From: Io17-Chloro-G2 sp965226915
GTDB taxonomy: Bacteria; Chloroflexota; Dehalococcoidia; Lucifugimonadales; UBA3495
Assembly (NCBI GenBank): GCA_965226915.1
Contig: CBDDEJ010000004.1
Span: forward strand, 62,001-126,000
Direction of reading: 5' to 3'
DNA length: 64,000 nt
Below are positions 1 through 8,834 of the stretch, one piece after another. Numbering within the stretch: the stretch's first letter is position 1; each line of letters starts with the position of its first letter. The position numbers and the translations under genes are program-made. The notes under the pieces are model-generated. The model searched no databases and was not told where the DNA came from. It worked only from the letters and a program-made list of their open reading frames with translations.

Positions 1-30
1 GAATTCGAAAGTGGAATGCAGGAGGAGATA

Positions 31-519
31 ATGCCAGATCTGAATCCATTGGCGGCGTCGGTGGGCGAACTGCTAAAGCAAAGGGGCGACACTCTCTCGG
101 TGACCGAATCATCATGCGGCGGTCTGATTTCTGCTGCTTTGGTCTCCATCCCCGGAGCTTCGGCCTATTTTCGGGGTGGAGCAGTCTCGTATACTCGGGT
201 TGCCCACAAAGCTTTACTGGGAGTGCCGGACAGCGCCATGGAGGGGATACGGGCTAGCTCGGAACCTTACGCCCAACTCAACTCAAAAACCGTGCGCGAA
301 GCCATGGACACCACCTGGGCTTTGAGTGAGACCGGCGCCAGCGGGCCCACCGGAAACCGGTACGGAGATTCGGCGGGTCATGCCTGCTTCGCGGTTTCGG
401 GACCGGTGGAAAAATCGCTCACCGTGGAAACCGGCAGCGCAGACCGGGAGGCCAACATGTGGGTCTTTACTAAAGCGGCCTTGGAGCTGTTGGAGCAATG
501 CATTAACGAGGCAAAGTGA
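31..519 (+). CDS. CinA C-terminal domain protein (PncC-type amidohydrolase)
   Basis: The 162-residue product is a stand-alone CinA C-terminal domain. Characterised members (PncC) deamidate nicotinamide mononucleotide to nicotinate mononucleotide in cytosolic NAD salvage. The family block VTESSCGGLISAAL lies at residues 24-37, followed by GGAVSY and a late GASGPTG loop, and the length is normal for the free-standing form. The ATG at 31 is preferred over an in-frame ATG at 16 because GGAGGAG (21-27) sits just before it. The N-terminal MoaB-like half of full-length CinA is absent, as in many bacteria. The RidA-family gene follows about 60 bp downstream. Family call is firm; the exact substrate is inferred. 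Confidence 0.85.
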   Translation: MPDLNPLAASVGELLKQRGDTLSVTESSCGGLISAALVSIPGASAYFRGGAVSYTRVAHKALLGVPDSAMEGIRASSEPYAQLNSKTVREAMDTTWALSETGASGPTGNRYGDSAGHACFAVSGPVEKSLTVETGSADREANMWVFTKAALELLEQCINEAK

Positions 520-582
520 GACTGATCTGCCTATCCATGGTGGGCCCATTTCACCGTATTCCATTCACAGGGAGTGAACCCC

Positions 583-1050
583 ATGCCGGAAACTGAAGCA
601 AAGCTCGCCGCGATGGGCCACCGGTTGCCTCCGCCGCCCGATGCAGCAGGAAACTATCTGGCCGCCACCCGCAGCGGGAACATCATGTGGATGGCAGGGG
701 TGGGCTCCCGGCGCGACGACGGCACGAGAATCGTCGGCAAGCTGGGCGCCGGCCTCACCACGGAACAAGGATACGAAGCAGCCCGCTGGTGCGCGTTGAA
801 TCTGTTGGCCCGCATGAAAGCGGAACTGGGAGATTTGGACCGGGTCAGCCGCATTCTAAAGGTGGTGGGGTTCGTTAACAGCGCCCCCGATTTTGGGGAG
901 CAGGCCAAAGTGGTGGACGGCGCGTCGGACCTTTTCGTGGAGCTGTTTGGCGACAATGGCCGTCACAGCCGGTCGGCGCCCGGGATGGCTGCCTTGCCCG
1001 GCGGAACGGCGGTGATCGTCGAGTGCGTCGTAGAGGTGGCGGACGGCTAA
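583..1050 (+). CDS. RidA/YjgF/YER057c/UK114 family protein
   Basis: A 155-residue protein of the RidA (YjgF) superfamily. These small trimeric proteins include enamine/imine deaminases that clear reactive 2-aminoacrylate, and enzymes of unknown substrate in catabolic clusters. Visible hallmarks are a Gly-rich N-terminal sheet (IMWMAGVGSRRDDGT), the long central helix with LARMKAELGDLDRVSRILK, and the terminal PGGTAVIVECVVEV strand. The spacing and the longer N terminus resemble the YjgF-like endoribonuclease-type subgroup rather than classic RidA. The start is ATG 583 with GGGAG 8 bp upstream; a GTG at 574 overlaps that Shine-Dalgarno site and is less likely. It lies between CinA and a broken M20 peptidase gene. 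Confidence 0.85.
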   Translation: MPETEAKLAAMGHRLPPPPDAAGNYLAATRSGNIMWMAGVGSRRDDGTRIVGKLGAGLTTEQGYEAARWCALNLLARMKAELGDLDRVSRILKVVGFVNSAPDFGEQAKVVDGASDLFVELFGDNGRHSRSAPGMAALPGGTAVIVECVVEVADG

Positions 1051-1249
1051 CCCAGTTGGCGCCCATTAGCCAGTTGGAGCCCATTAGATAGTCGAATAAC
1101 GGTTGGTAGTTGGGCCGGGGTTTGACCAATCACCCATTCCCGAAATCGGATCTGCTGGAAAACCTCCCGAGCGAGACCACTGTGTTGTCCCGCTGGTAGA
1201 TTGGAGCGTGGCGGGCGCCGTGGGCCGTATGTCGAAAAAGGGACCCAAA

Positions 1250-2499
1250 ATGGACCGGGAACAAATTCTGAAGGTCATTAGCCAAGTCGACGAAAAAACC
1301 GTCGTAGACTTGGCCAGCGAGTTGATTCGGATTCCCAGCTTCAAGCTGGAAGAGACTCCCGTGGCCACTTTCCTGTCTGATTTCTTCAGGCTCCGCGGAT
1401 ACGAGGTTGACCTTCAGGAAGTGGAGCCCGGGCGGTTCCAGACCATCGCGACCCTGAAGGGGATCGGCGGCGGCCCCAGCCTGATGTTGAACGGCCACAC
1501 TGATATCAACTCCCTGACCCGTCGCTGGCGCCGCGACCCCAGGGTTCCTGTCGTGGAAGGAGACCGCCTATACGGCCACGGGGTTCAGAACATGAAGGGC
1601 GGTCTGTCCAGCATCATCATGGCGGCGGAGGCGGTGCGCCAATCCGGCGTCCGGCTGAAGGGCGACTTGGTGACCGCTTGCGTGGTTGGGGAAACCCAGG
1701 GTGGAGAAGGGACCCACTTCTTGATGGGCAGCGGCTTTCGCACGGACATGGCGGTGGTGGCCGAACCATTTGGAGTTGGCAACCTGGTCACCGTCCATGC
1801 CGGCATCGTGCATATGGCCATCCACACCTATGGCGTGACGGGACACATCCGCCAGCTTGAAACCACCGTGAACGCCGTGGAAAAAATGACCGGCGTGATC
1901 GGCGCGTTGCGGCGCGTTGAGTTCACCTACCAGCCACGCGCGGATATGCCCGACCTGCCCAGGCTGAACGTGGGCAGCGTCATCGGCGGCTTAGGGCAGG
2001 ATTACATTTTGGTGGAGCCGCCATACATACCCGACGTTTGCACAATCTTCGTTGATGTCCATTTCGTGCCGGGTCAGACGGTTGAGGGCATCGTTGCCGA
2101 CATCCGCCGGGTCCTGGACCCGTTGCAGGCTGAAGATCCGGAGCTAAACTATCAGATCGAAATCCCGCCACCGGAATCCTTCAAGGGCAGGCGGCGTTTG
2201 GTCATGGACCCTTTGGACGTACCTCAGGATTCGGAGATAGTCCAAGCCGTGGCCCGCAGCCACACAATGGTCACCGGAGATCCACCCAAGGCGATTGGCG
2301 CCGTGTTGCCCTACTCATCACGGCCAACGACACCTGCCATCTTTGGAACGCGGGGATTCCCTGTTTGCTTTATGGACCCGCGGTGGTCCGAGGCAGCGAA
2401 GGCGAGGACGACAGCTGCGTCATTATCAGCGAGATGGTTCAGTGCGCCAAGGTCTTGGCCCTTACCGCTCTGGACGTATGCGGCGCCGAGCAGTCGTAA
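1250..2499 (+). pseudogene. M20-family metallohydrolase, frameshifted near 2320
   Basis: Resembles the M20 ArgE/DapE/carboxypeptidase G2 family of zinc amidohydrolases. The N-terminal lid and catalytic domain carry NGHTDIN (H-x-D) and VAEPFG. The frame shifts at about 2320-2325; the C terminus (CHLWNAGIPCLLYGP to ALDVCGAEQS) continues in the next frame and stops at 2497. One base missing in the short G run there would explain it. Metal-ligand positions look degenerate even ignoring the shift: the usual DMKGG reads NMKGG, the usual catalytic EE pair reads ET, and the C-terminal His is not apparent. The start at 1250 is the best match to family N termini; an ATG at 1229 is possible. Either a pseudogene or an indel sequencing error. 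Confidence 0.75.
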
Positions 2500-2543
2500 C
2501 CGGCGCCGGGAAACATTCTCCACAAACCATCAGGAGGCCGCGA

Positions 2544-3251
2544 ATGGACGCGTTCCCAGGCATCGAGTTTCATACCTTTTCGATTCTAGGGCGTTGCGCC
2601 CGAACCGGAATGTTGGGAGTGGCGATCACCACTAGCGATATCTCGGTCGGTTCTCGTTGCCCGTACGTAAAGCCATCGGTGGGAGCGGTTGCCACCCAGG
2701 CTACGACCGACCCCAGGCTGGGGCCCTTTGCCCTGAGGCTAATGGGGTTGGGTTATTCCGCCACAGCAGCTCTCCGGCAATTGGAGGATAGCGATCCCTA
2801 CATCGAGCGGCGCCAGCTGGGGTTGGTGGACAGCCAAGGGAACTCGGCCGCCAGGACCGGCGCCAGGAATAACCCTTGGGCCGGGCATATCGCCGGACGG
2901 GACCACGTGGCCATTGGCAACGGGCTGGTGGGAGAAGAGGTAGTCCAAGCCATGGCCGCGATATTCCTGGAGGCCCCTCAACTGAACTTGGAGGAGCGTT
3001 TGATGCGGGCGCTTGAAGCTGGGCAAGAGGCCGGCGGGGAAGCCCAGGACGCCACGCCATACCACTCGGCTGCATTGCTGGTCTTCGGACCGGACACCCT
3101 CTCCAGGGTTGATCTGCGGGTTGACGAACACATGACGCCGGTGGTGGAGCTGCGGCGGCTGCTGGACATATACGCGCCCAAGATCGATTACTTCGCCTTG
3201 AGAGCCAACGACCCCGAGGCGGCCGTAGCATCCCAGCAAGCGGCAACCTGA
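2544..3251 (+). CDS. DUF1028 family protein (Ntn-hydrolase fold)
   Basis: A 235-residue DUF1028 protein. The family has an Ntn-hydrolase-like fold and is common in catabolic clusters, but I know of no settled reaction. Family features visible are the N-terminal FHTFSILGRCARTGMLGVA strand pair, SRCPYVKPSVGAVATQA, the LGLVDSQGNSAARTG segment, HVAIGNGLVGEEVV, and a C-terminal RVDEHMTPVVELRRLLDIY. The start at 2544 is set by AGGAGG (2532-2537) six bases upstream. It follows the broken M20 gene by 44 bp and was probably co-transcribed with it. In other genomes DUF1028 often sits beside peptidases or RidA proteins, which fits this cluster. Confidence 0.85.
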   Translation: MDAFPGIEFHTFSILGRCARTGMLGVAITTSDISVGSRCPYVKPSVGAVATQATTDPRLGPFALRLMGLGYSATAALRQLEDSDPYIERRQLGLVDSQGNSAARTGARNNPWAGHIAGRDHVAIGNGLVGEEVVQAMAAIFLEAPQLNLEERLMRALEAGQEAGGEAQDATPYHSAALLVFGPDTLSRVDLRVDEHMTPVVELRRLLDIYAPKIDYFALRANDPEAAVASQQAAT

Positions 3252-3331
3252 GCCGACAGGGTGCCACGTCGGGCAACACGCAGCCCCAAATCTCAGCGTA
3301 GTTTGAGGGTAAATCGAATGAGAGGTTCCGC

Positions 3332-4387
3332 ATGAAGTTCCTGGCCATAACCCTCATACCATATGCTCCCGATCCCATCACCGGAATCCAAGCCTCCACC
3401 ACCCAACGCTTGCGCTCGGTCGTCGATAACGCGGTCCTCGCTGAGGAGCTGGGCTTCGACGGATACGGCGTTGGTGAGCGGCACGAACGCCCTTTCCTTT
3501 CGTCGTCGCCTCCGGTGATCTTGAGCCACATCGCCGCGCGGACATCTTCAATCCGGCTATTCACCACGGTAACGACGTTGAGCCTGCTCGATCCGGTTCG
3601 GGCGTTCGAGGACTACTCGACCCTCGACCACCTTTGCGGGGGACGGCTGGATCTGATTATCGGCAAGGGCAACGGGGCGGCCCAGGCTCAGTTGTTCCAT
3701 GTCACCGACGAGGACCAATGGGAGCGCAACCGCGAGGGGTATGAACTGTTCCGCGGGCTGTGGCGAGAGGACAAGGTGACCTGGTCTGGCCAGTTCCGCC
3801 CTTCGCTGGACGAGGCCGAGACATGGCCGCGGCCGTTGCAGCAGCCGGTTCGGGTCTGGCACGGCAGCGCGACCAGCCAGGCTTCCGTCGACTTGGCCGC
3901 CAAGTGGGGCGACCCCCTGTACTCGGCGAATGTCACCAATCCCATCGAGCCTTACGCCGCGTTGGTCCACTACTACCGGGAACGCTGGGCCGGTTATGGC
4001 CGCGACCCAGCCGAAGCGTTGGTCGGCACCGGAACCGCGGGCTACTACTGCGCCAAGGAATCGCAGGACGCTATCGCGACATACCGGCCCATTTTTGAGG
4101 CCCGGTTGGCGGCGATGCGCAGGCAGGGCTCCACGCCGGTCTTTCACTCCGTCGAGGACGCGATCGAGCGGAGTTCGGCCTTGGTGGGCAGCCCGCAGCA
4201 AATCATTGAAAAGGTCCACCGGTACCACGAGCAGATGGGACACGAGGTGACTCATGTGAACGCCGATGGGGCTGGCCTCACCCCGGCACAGCACCGCGCG
4301 ACGCTGGAGTTGTTCCAGAGCGAGATGGCCCCGGTGCTGCGCCGGGAGATTCCCAGCCGGCCTTTCCCGCCAGCCGCGGGTTCATGA
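3332..4387 (+). CDS. LLM-class flavin-dependent oxidoreductase (luciferase-like monooxygenase)
   Basis: A 351-residue bacterial-luciferase-like TIM-barrel protein that should bind FMN or F420 and oxidise small organic substrates. Typical elements are AEELGFDGYGVGERH (strand/loop of the flavin face), HIAARTSSIRLFTTVTTLSL, the EDYSTLDHLCGGRLDLIIGKG block, and a C-terminal VGSPQQIIEKVHRYHEQMG. GAGAGG about 8 bp before ATG 3332 acts as ribosome binding site. It is the only one of three LLM genes in the window with an undamaged frame. The expanded LLM repertoire is a hallmark of SAR202-type Chloroflexota (established knowledge); the substrate here is unknown. Confidence 0.9.
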   Translation: MKFLAITLIPYAPDPITGIQASTTQRLRSVVDNAVLAEELGFDGYGVGERHERPFLSSSPPVILSHIAARTSSIRLFTTVTTLSLLDPVRAFEDYSTLDHLCGGRLDLIIGKGNGAAQAQLFHVTDEDQWERNREGYELFRGLWREDKVTWSGQFRPSLDEAETWPRPLQQPVRVWHGSATSQASVDLAAKWGDPLYSANVTNPIEPYAALVHYYRERWAGYGRDPAEALVGTGTAGYYCAKESQDAIATYRPIFEARLAAMRRQGSTPVFHSVEDAIERSSALVGSPQQIIEKVHRYHEQMGHEVTHVNADGAGLTPAQHRATLELFQSEMAPVLRREIPSRPFPPAAGS

Positions 4388-4447
4388 CCAGCGGCCTCGC
4401 CCGGCTGTGCCGCCGCTTAAGTAATCACGCCTGGCATTGAGGGTAGA

Positions 4448-5545
4448 ATGATCCACCTGCCGAGATTGCTTTTTATAGCCGTGGTCTTTGCGGTTGCAAT
4501 TCTAGCGTGCGGGCAGAACGAATCGCCTACGCGGCAGACGGCTTCGACTCTGATAAGTCCTACAGCATTGTCCATCCCATCCACGCCGGCTTCGGCCTCG
4601 CCTATCCCGCCCACAGGCATCCCAGCGACGGCCATCCCCGCCATCCCTACAGCAACCATTGATCCAACAACAGCTCCGGCGGATGAACTCAGGAGCGGGA
4701 TTCCCGTATACGAAAACGTGGCTATTTGGGGCAATGCGCTCGCCGATGGGATCAGCTTCACTTCCCCCAATGGAATCGCCATCGATTCCTCGGACAACGT
4801 ATACGTCACCGAGTTCCGGGGAAACCGGGTCCAAAAATTCACCTCCGGCGGTGCGCTGTTGGCCCAGTGGGGTTCCGAGGGAAACGAAGACGGCCAATTC
4901 AAAAATCCAACTGGAATCACCATCGATAGGGACGGCAATCTTTACATCTCAGAGAGTGGCAACCATCGTGTGCAAAAATTCAACGCTGGTGGCGAATGGC
5001 TAACCTCCTAGGGCTCGGTAGGATCCGGTGATGGAGAATTTCTTTCGGCCATGGTTATCGCCGCCGACGTCGGCGGCAAACTCTACGTGAGCGACTGGGG
5101 CAACGGCCGTGTCCAAATTTTCGACTCCGGCGGCGGCTATTTGGATGCCTTGGCGCTGAATGGCACGGGGCCAGGCGAGCTTGTGAATCCAACGGGCATA
5201 AAAGTCGACGGCGACGGCAACGTTTGGGTCGTCGACCGTGGGAACAGCCGGGTCCTGAAATTCACTCGAACCGGAGATTTCTTGGCTATGTGGGGCATTG
5301 AGGGCGATAAACCTGGTCAATTTCGAGTTCCGACCAGCATCGCCATCGACGGCATGGGCAACTTCTACGTCGCCGAGGTTGAGAACTCCCGGGTGCAGAT
5401 TTTCAATTCAGAAGGGGAATACCTATCCGAGCTTGCGCCCGGCTCCTTTTCTGGCCCCCACGGCTTGGCATTCGACAGCAACGGTGATCTGTACGTAGGA
5501 GACACCCGCAACAATATCGTAAAAAAGTTCAGATTGGTAGATTAG
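4448..5545 (+). pseudogene. NHL-repeat beta-propeller lipoprotein with an in-frame TAG
   Basis: One reading frame encodes a secreted lipoprotein broken by a single TAG at 5009-5011 (codon 188). The N terminus is a lipoprotein signal with lipobox ILAC, then a Thr/Pro/Ala-rich linker, then five to six NHL repeats such as GNRVQKFTSGGALLAQWG and GNSRVLKFTRTGDFLAMWG. The stop falls where the repeats have a conserved Trp in the xxWG motif, so TGG to TAG is the simplest explanation; the frame is the same on both sides. NHL propellers usually bind ligands or partners at the outer face of the membrane. A methionine at 5051 could only re-initiate a fragment without signal peptide. Probable recent pseudogene. 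Confidence 0.85.
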
Positions 5546-5696
5546 CCCTCTGCCTGAATGGCACCGGCTTCCTTCAAGCTGCTTGACCGAATCCAAAAAG
5601 TCGTGATATTGGTTGGCAAGCGCCTGGTTTGATGCCGCGGGTTTTCAAAACGGCCGCTAATAAGCCCGTGCGCTGGAATTTGCTCAGGAGACCCTA

Positions 5697-7394
5697 ATGA
5701 CCGGTGAATCGTCGATAAGTTCCGTGGCATGGACCGAATGGGGCGAACCAGCCTTCTCGGCGTCTCGAGCCCAGGCCAAACCGGTGCTTCTCGCTCTCAC
5801 CGCCACCTGGTGCCACTGGTGCCACGTGATGGACCAGACCTCATATTCGGACCCCAGAGTCATTGACTTGGTCAACCAGGGTTTCATTCCCGTTCGGGTG
5901 GACGTGGACCAAAGGCCCGATCTGTCGGCCAGGTACAACCAGGGCGGATTTCCGTCTCTCGCCATCCTCGACAGCGACGGTGCGGTGCTGGAAGGGAGGA
6001 TCTATACCCCTCCCGACGAGATGGTCCAGCTTCTACAGCGGGCCAGGTCGTCGTACCAGAATCACTCCCACGCTGCTCCGCCAGTTGATTCGCCGGCTGA
6101 TGGGCCGCCACATGGCCAAGAGGGCGCTGCCGACCGAGCGGTGATCCAAAGGCTTCAAGACCTTTACGACCCTTCATTCGGAGGCTTTGGCGGCGAGCCC
6201 AAACAGCCACCCTGGGACGGCATCGATCTGCTGCTGAGCCTCTATCAGCGGAGCGGCGAGCGGCGTTTGCGAGACATGGCTTGCCGCACACTGGATGGCA
6301 TATTCGACGGTTTGTTCGACCACAAAGACCGTGGTTTTTTCAGGTATTCTGTGTCCCGCGATTGGAAGGTTCCCCATTACGAAAAAATGTTGCTCACCAA
6401 TGCCAGAGCCGTTTCATCGTACCTCACGGCTTTGCAGGTCACCGGCAAATCAGCTTATAAAAACGCCGCATTGGGAGCTCTCGATTACCTCCTGACCACG
6501 CTCCCTGACCCGGTCACCGGCTTGTTCAGGGCCAGCCAGGACGCCGGCGAGAAGTACTACCGGCTTCCTTGGATCAACAGAGAATCCGCCGAGAAACCAT
6601 CCATTGACGCCACGCTGTACACGGGCTGGAACGCCCTGGCCGCCAGCTCCCTGGTCAGCGCTTTTGGCGTGCTTGGAACACGGGCTTACCTGACGCAGGC
6701 AGCCCACATCCTTGAAACCTTCTGGACCGAGTTCCGAAGCGAAAGCCTGGGATTGCCCCACACCTTGACGGAAAACCCGGGGCCGGCGCGATTCCTAGCC
6801 GACCACGTACACGCCCTGGGCGCCTTTCTTGATCTTTACCAAGCCACCGGCAACCAGACTCAGCTTCAACGGGCCGTCGCGGTGTTTGACGCAATTGAAA
6901 GCCTTTTCAGCGCATCTGACGGCGGGTTCTATGACGCGAGCCAGTCGGAAACCCCCATGGCAGGATTGAAGCCGGTGCTGGAAAACGCCCTTCTGTCCGA
7001 GGCGCTGACCGCGCTGGAGGTCATTACCGGGGAAGAGCGGTATCTGGATACGGCCAAGGCCACTTTGAATTCATTCAGTGAGGTCGTGCCGGGCCAAAGC
7101 TACCTCGGACCGTCCGGCGCTCTGAGGATGGAACAGGACGAGGAACGGCTTTTCCTGCCAGCGGGTTCAGCCTGGGCCAGAGCTCGGCGCACAATGAATT
7201 CCGGACCGGTCCACCTAGTGGTAGTCGGTGACGGCGCCCATAGGACAACCAAAGGATTGGTCAAAGCCGCGTTAAGAGCCAAAACTCCAGGTTGGGTGGT
7301 TCAGGTTCTGGATCCCGTGAATGAGTCTGAAACGGTGGCGAACCTAGAAACTCGGACGGAAACCCCGATTCTCCCCAAGTCGTCGTTTTCTTAG
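5697..7394 (+). CDS. DUF255 thioredoxin-fold / six-hairpin glycosidase-like protein (YyaL/SSP411 family)
   Basis: A 565-residue protein of the YyaL/SPATA20 type. The N terminus is a thioredoxin-like DUF255 domain with TATWCHWCHVMDQTSY (CxxC active-site-like) at residues ~33-48 and GGFPSLAILDSDG. The rest is an alpha/alpha six-barrel resembling N-acylglucosamine epimerases and glycosidases, with FFRYSVSRDWKVPHYEKMLL. AGGAGA lies just before ATG 5697. Full-length relatives are about 650-700 residues; this one is shorter at the N terminus. Its last 16 codons (from 7344) are supplied by a 179-bp MITE, so the native C terminus has been replaced. Biochemical role in bacteria is unsettled. Confidence 0.88.
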   Translation: MTGESSISSVAWTEWGEPAFSASRAQAKPVLLALTATWCHWCHVMDQTSYSDPRVIDLVNQGFIPVRVDVDQRPDLSARYNQGGFPSLAILDSDGAVLEGRIYTPPDEMVQLLQRARSSYQNHSHAAPPVDSPADGPPHGQEGAADRAVIQRLQDLYDPSFGGFGGEPKQPPWDGIDLLLSLYQRSGERRLRDMACRTLDGIFDGLFDHKDRGFFRYSVSRDWKVPHYEKMLLTNARAVSSYLTALQVTGKSAYKNAALGALDYLLTTLPDPVTGLFRASQDAGEKYYRLPWINRESAEKPSIDATLYTGWNALAASSLVSAFGVLGTRAYLTQAAHILETFWTEFRSESLGLPHTLTENPGPARFLADHVHALGAFLDLYQATGNQTQLQRAVAVFDAIESLFSASDGGFYDASQSETPMAGLKPVLENALLSEALTALEVITGEERYLDTAKATLNSFSEVVPGQSYLGPSGALRMEQDEERLFLPAGSAWARARRTMNSGPVHLVVVGDGAHRTTKGLVKAALRAKTPGWVVQVLDPVNESETVANLETRTETPILPKSSFS

Positions 7395-7522
7395 CGACGA
7401 TTAGCGATGTAACAGTGGGTTTTTGAACTGTATTACGGACACTATCATGCCACATAAGACTCTAATACGTCTGTCTGGCGTAGCGCGAAACCCGGCCAAT
7501 GGCTTTCCGGCCAGACCTCTAG
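7344..7522. mobile_element. MITE family A, copy 1 (179 bp, CTAG ends)
   Basis: Imperfect terminal inverted repeats: the left end starts CTAGAAACTCGGACGGAAA and the right end read inward starts CTAGAGGTCTGGCCGGAAA. It aligns along its whole length with 47292-47469. There is no room for a transposase. The ends resemble the termini of the IS at 19589-21469. Insertion in the 3' end of the DUF255 gene provides that gene's last codons and stop. Confidence 0.8.
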
Positions 7523-7747
7523 GATTTCCCTGAGACGGACCCTCGGCGGCTTATCTCTGTGTCGGCAGGCAATGCTTGGCGCCGTTCCATTCGCCCTCTG
7601 ATCTCCGGAATTGGACCCGGCCCGGCGCCCTGGCTTCTTTTGCAGCCGATTTTGAGGTTTAATAAGGCCGCCCTGGCGCTAAGTTCAGCTTGCATGGGGG
7701 GCACGGACGATAATTCCCAACGTGCCGGAAGGAGAATCAAAACACAA

Positions 7748-8797
7748 ATGAAGTTTGCCTTGTTTATTCTGGCGTCTTGGACCGAGAATGACGCCAAAGC
7801 CCAAAGCAGGATATACGGCGAGGCGGTCGAGCAGGTCCAATATGCCGAGGAGATGGGCTTCGAGTCGGTCTGGATCGCGGAGCATCATTCCAGCCGTTAC
7901 GGCATATTCCCGTCCCTAATGCCCATAGTTAGCTACCTAGCCGCGCGGACAAACAAAATCCGTATCGGCACCGGCGTCAGCGTTCTGCCCTTCCACAACC
8001 CAATCTTGCTGGCTGAAGAGAGCGCGATGGTGGACGTATTGAGCAACGGCCGGATCGATTTCGGGTGTCGGACGCGGCTCGGCGGATTATGAATACGGAA
8101 ACTTCAACATCGAATTTCAATCGCGAGACAAGCGGTTCCAGGAAGTTCTCGACATTATCCTTGGCCTGTGGACAACCAGCCGCTTTAGTTACAACGGCGA
8201 GTACTACAATGTGGATGGCGTGACCCTGGCGCCTTCGCCGTTGCAAAAACCGCATCCGCGGGTCTTCCTGGCGGTATCACGCACCGCCGCAAGCGTAGAC
8301 GTGGCCGTTTCCAGGGACCTGCCAATCCTTACCAGCTTTTCAACTCCGGAGGCGGATAACCTTGGCCTTTTCAGCCTTTACGAGGAACGCTGCGCCGCGG
8401 TTGGGAAACCCGCCAACATGGATCGAATGCCTTATTCCGTTTCGTGTATCTGGCGGAGGACGAAAAGGAAGCCAGGGAATACCCCCGGGAGTCGCTGACT
8501 TGGGTCCGGGACCTCGGCGGTTACCGCCGTACCCTCACCCACGGCGGAGAAATCAACGTGGATCTCGACCACTGGGTCCGCACCCGGCCGGCGGACCCGC
8601 CCAGCTACGAGTCCGAGTTGCAAACCACGACCTATTTCGGCACGCCGAACGAATGCGTTCGGCGTATCCGAAAATTACAGAAAGAACACGATATCGAGTA
8701 TTTTGGCGCCAGTATGTCCTTTGGCAGCATGAAACATGAAAAGGTCATGCGTTCAATGGAATTGTTCGCCAAAGAAGTGATGCCCAAGTTCCGGTAA
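7748..8797 (+). pseudogene. LLM-class flavin-dependent oxidoreductase with two frameshifts
   Basis: A luciferase-like monooxygenase split over three frames. Frame 1 runs from ATG 7748 through AEEMGFESVWIAEHH to LSNGRIDFG. An extra G in the GGG at 8063-8065 then shifts to the frame reading VGRGSADYEYGNFNIEFQ. A missing T near 8440 shifts again to YLAEDEKEAREYPRESL and the terminal ELFAKEVMPKFR. Removing one base and adding one restores a normal protein of about 350 residues. Both changes fall in short homopolymers, so sequencing error and true decay are both possible. It resembles the LLM gene at 8835-9883, which is convergent with it, and AAGGAG lies upstream of the start. Confidence 0.82.
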
Positions 8798-8834
8798 ATG
8801 GTGTAGCCAGGCCTGGAGAAAGCGAGAAAGAGAT

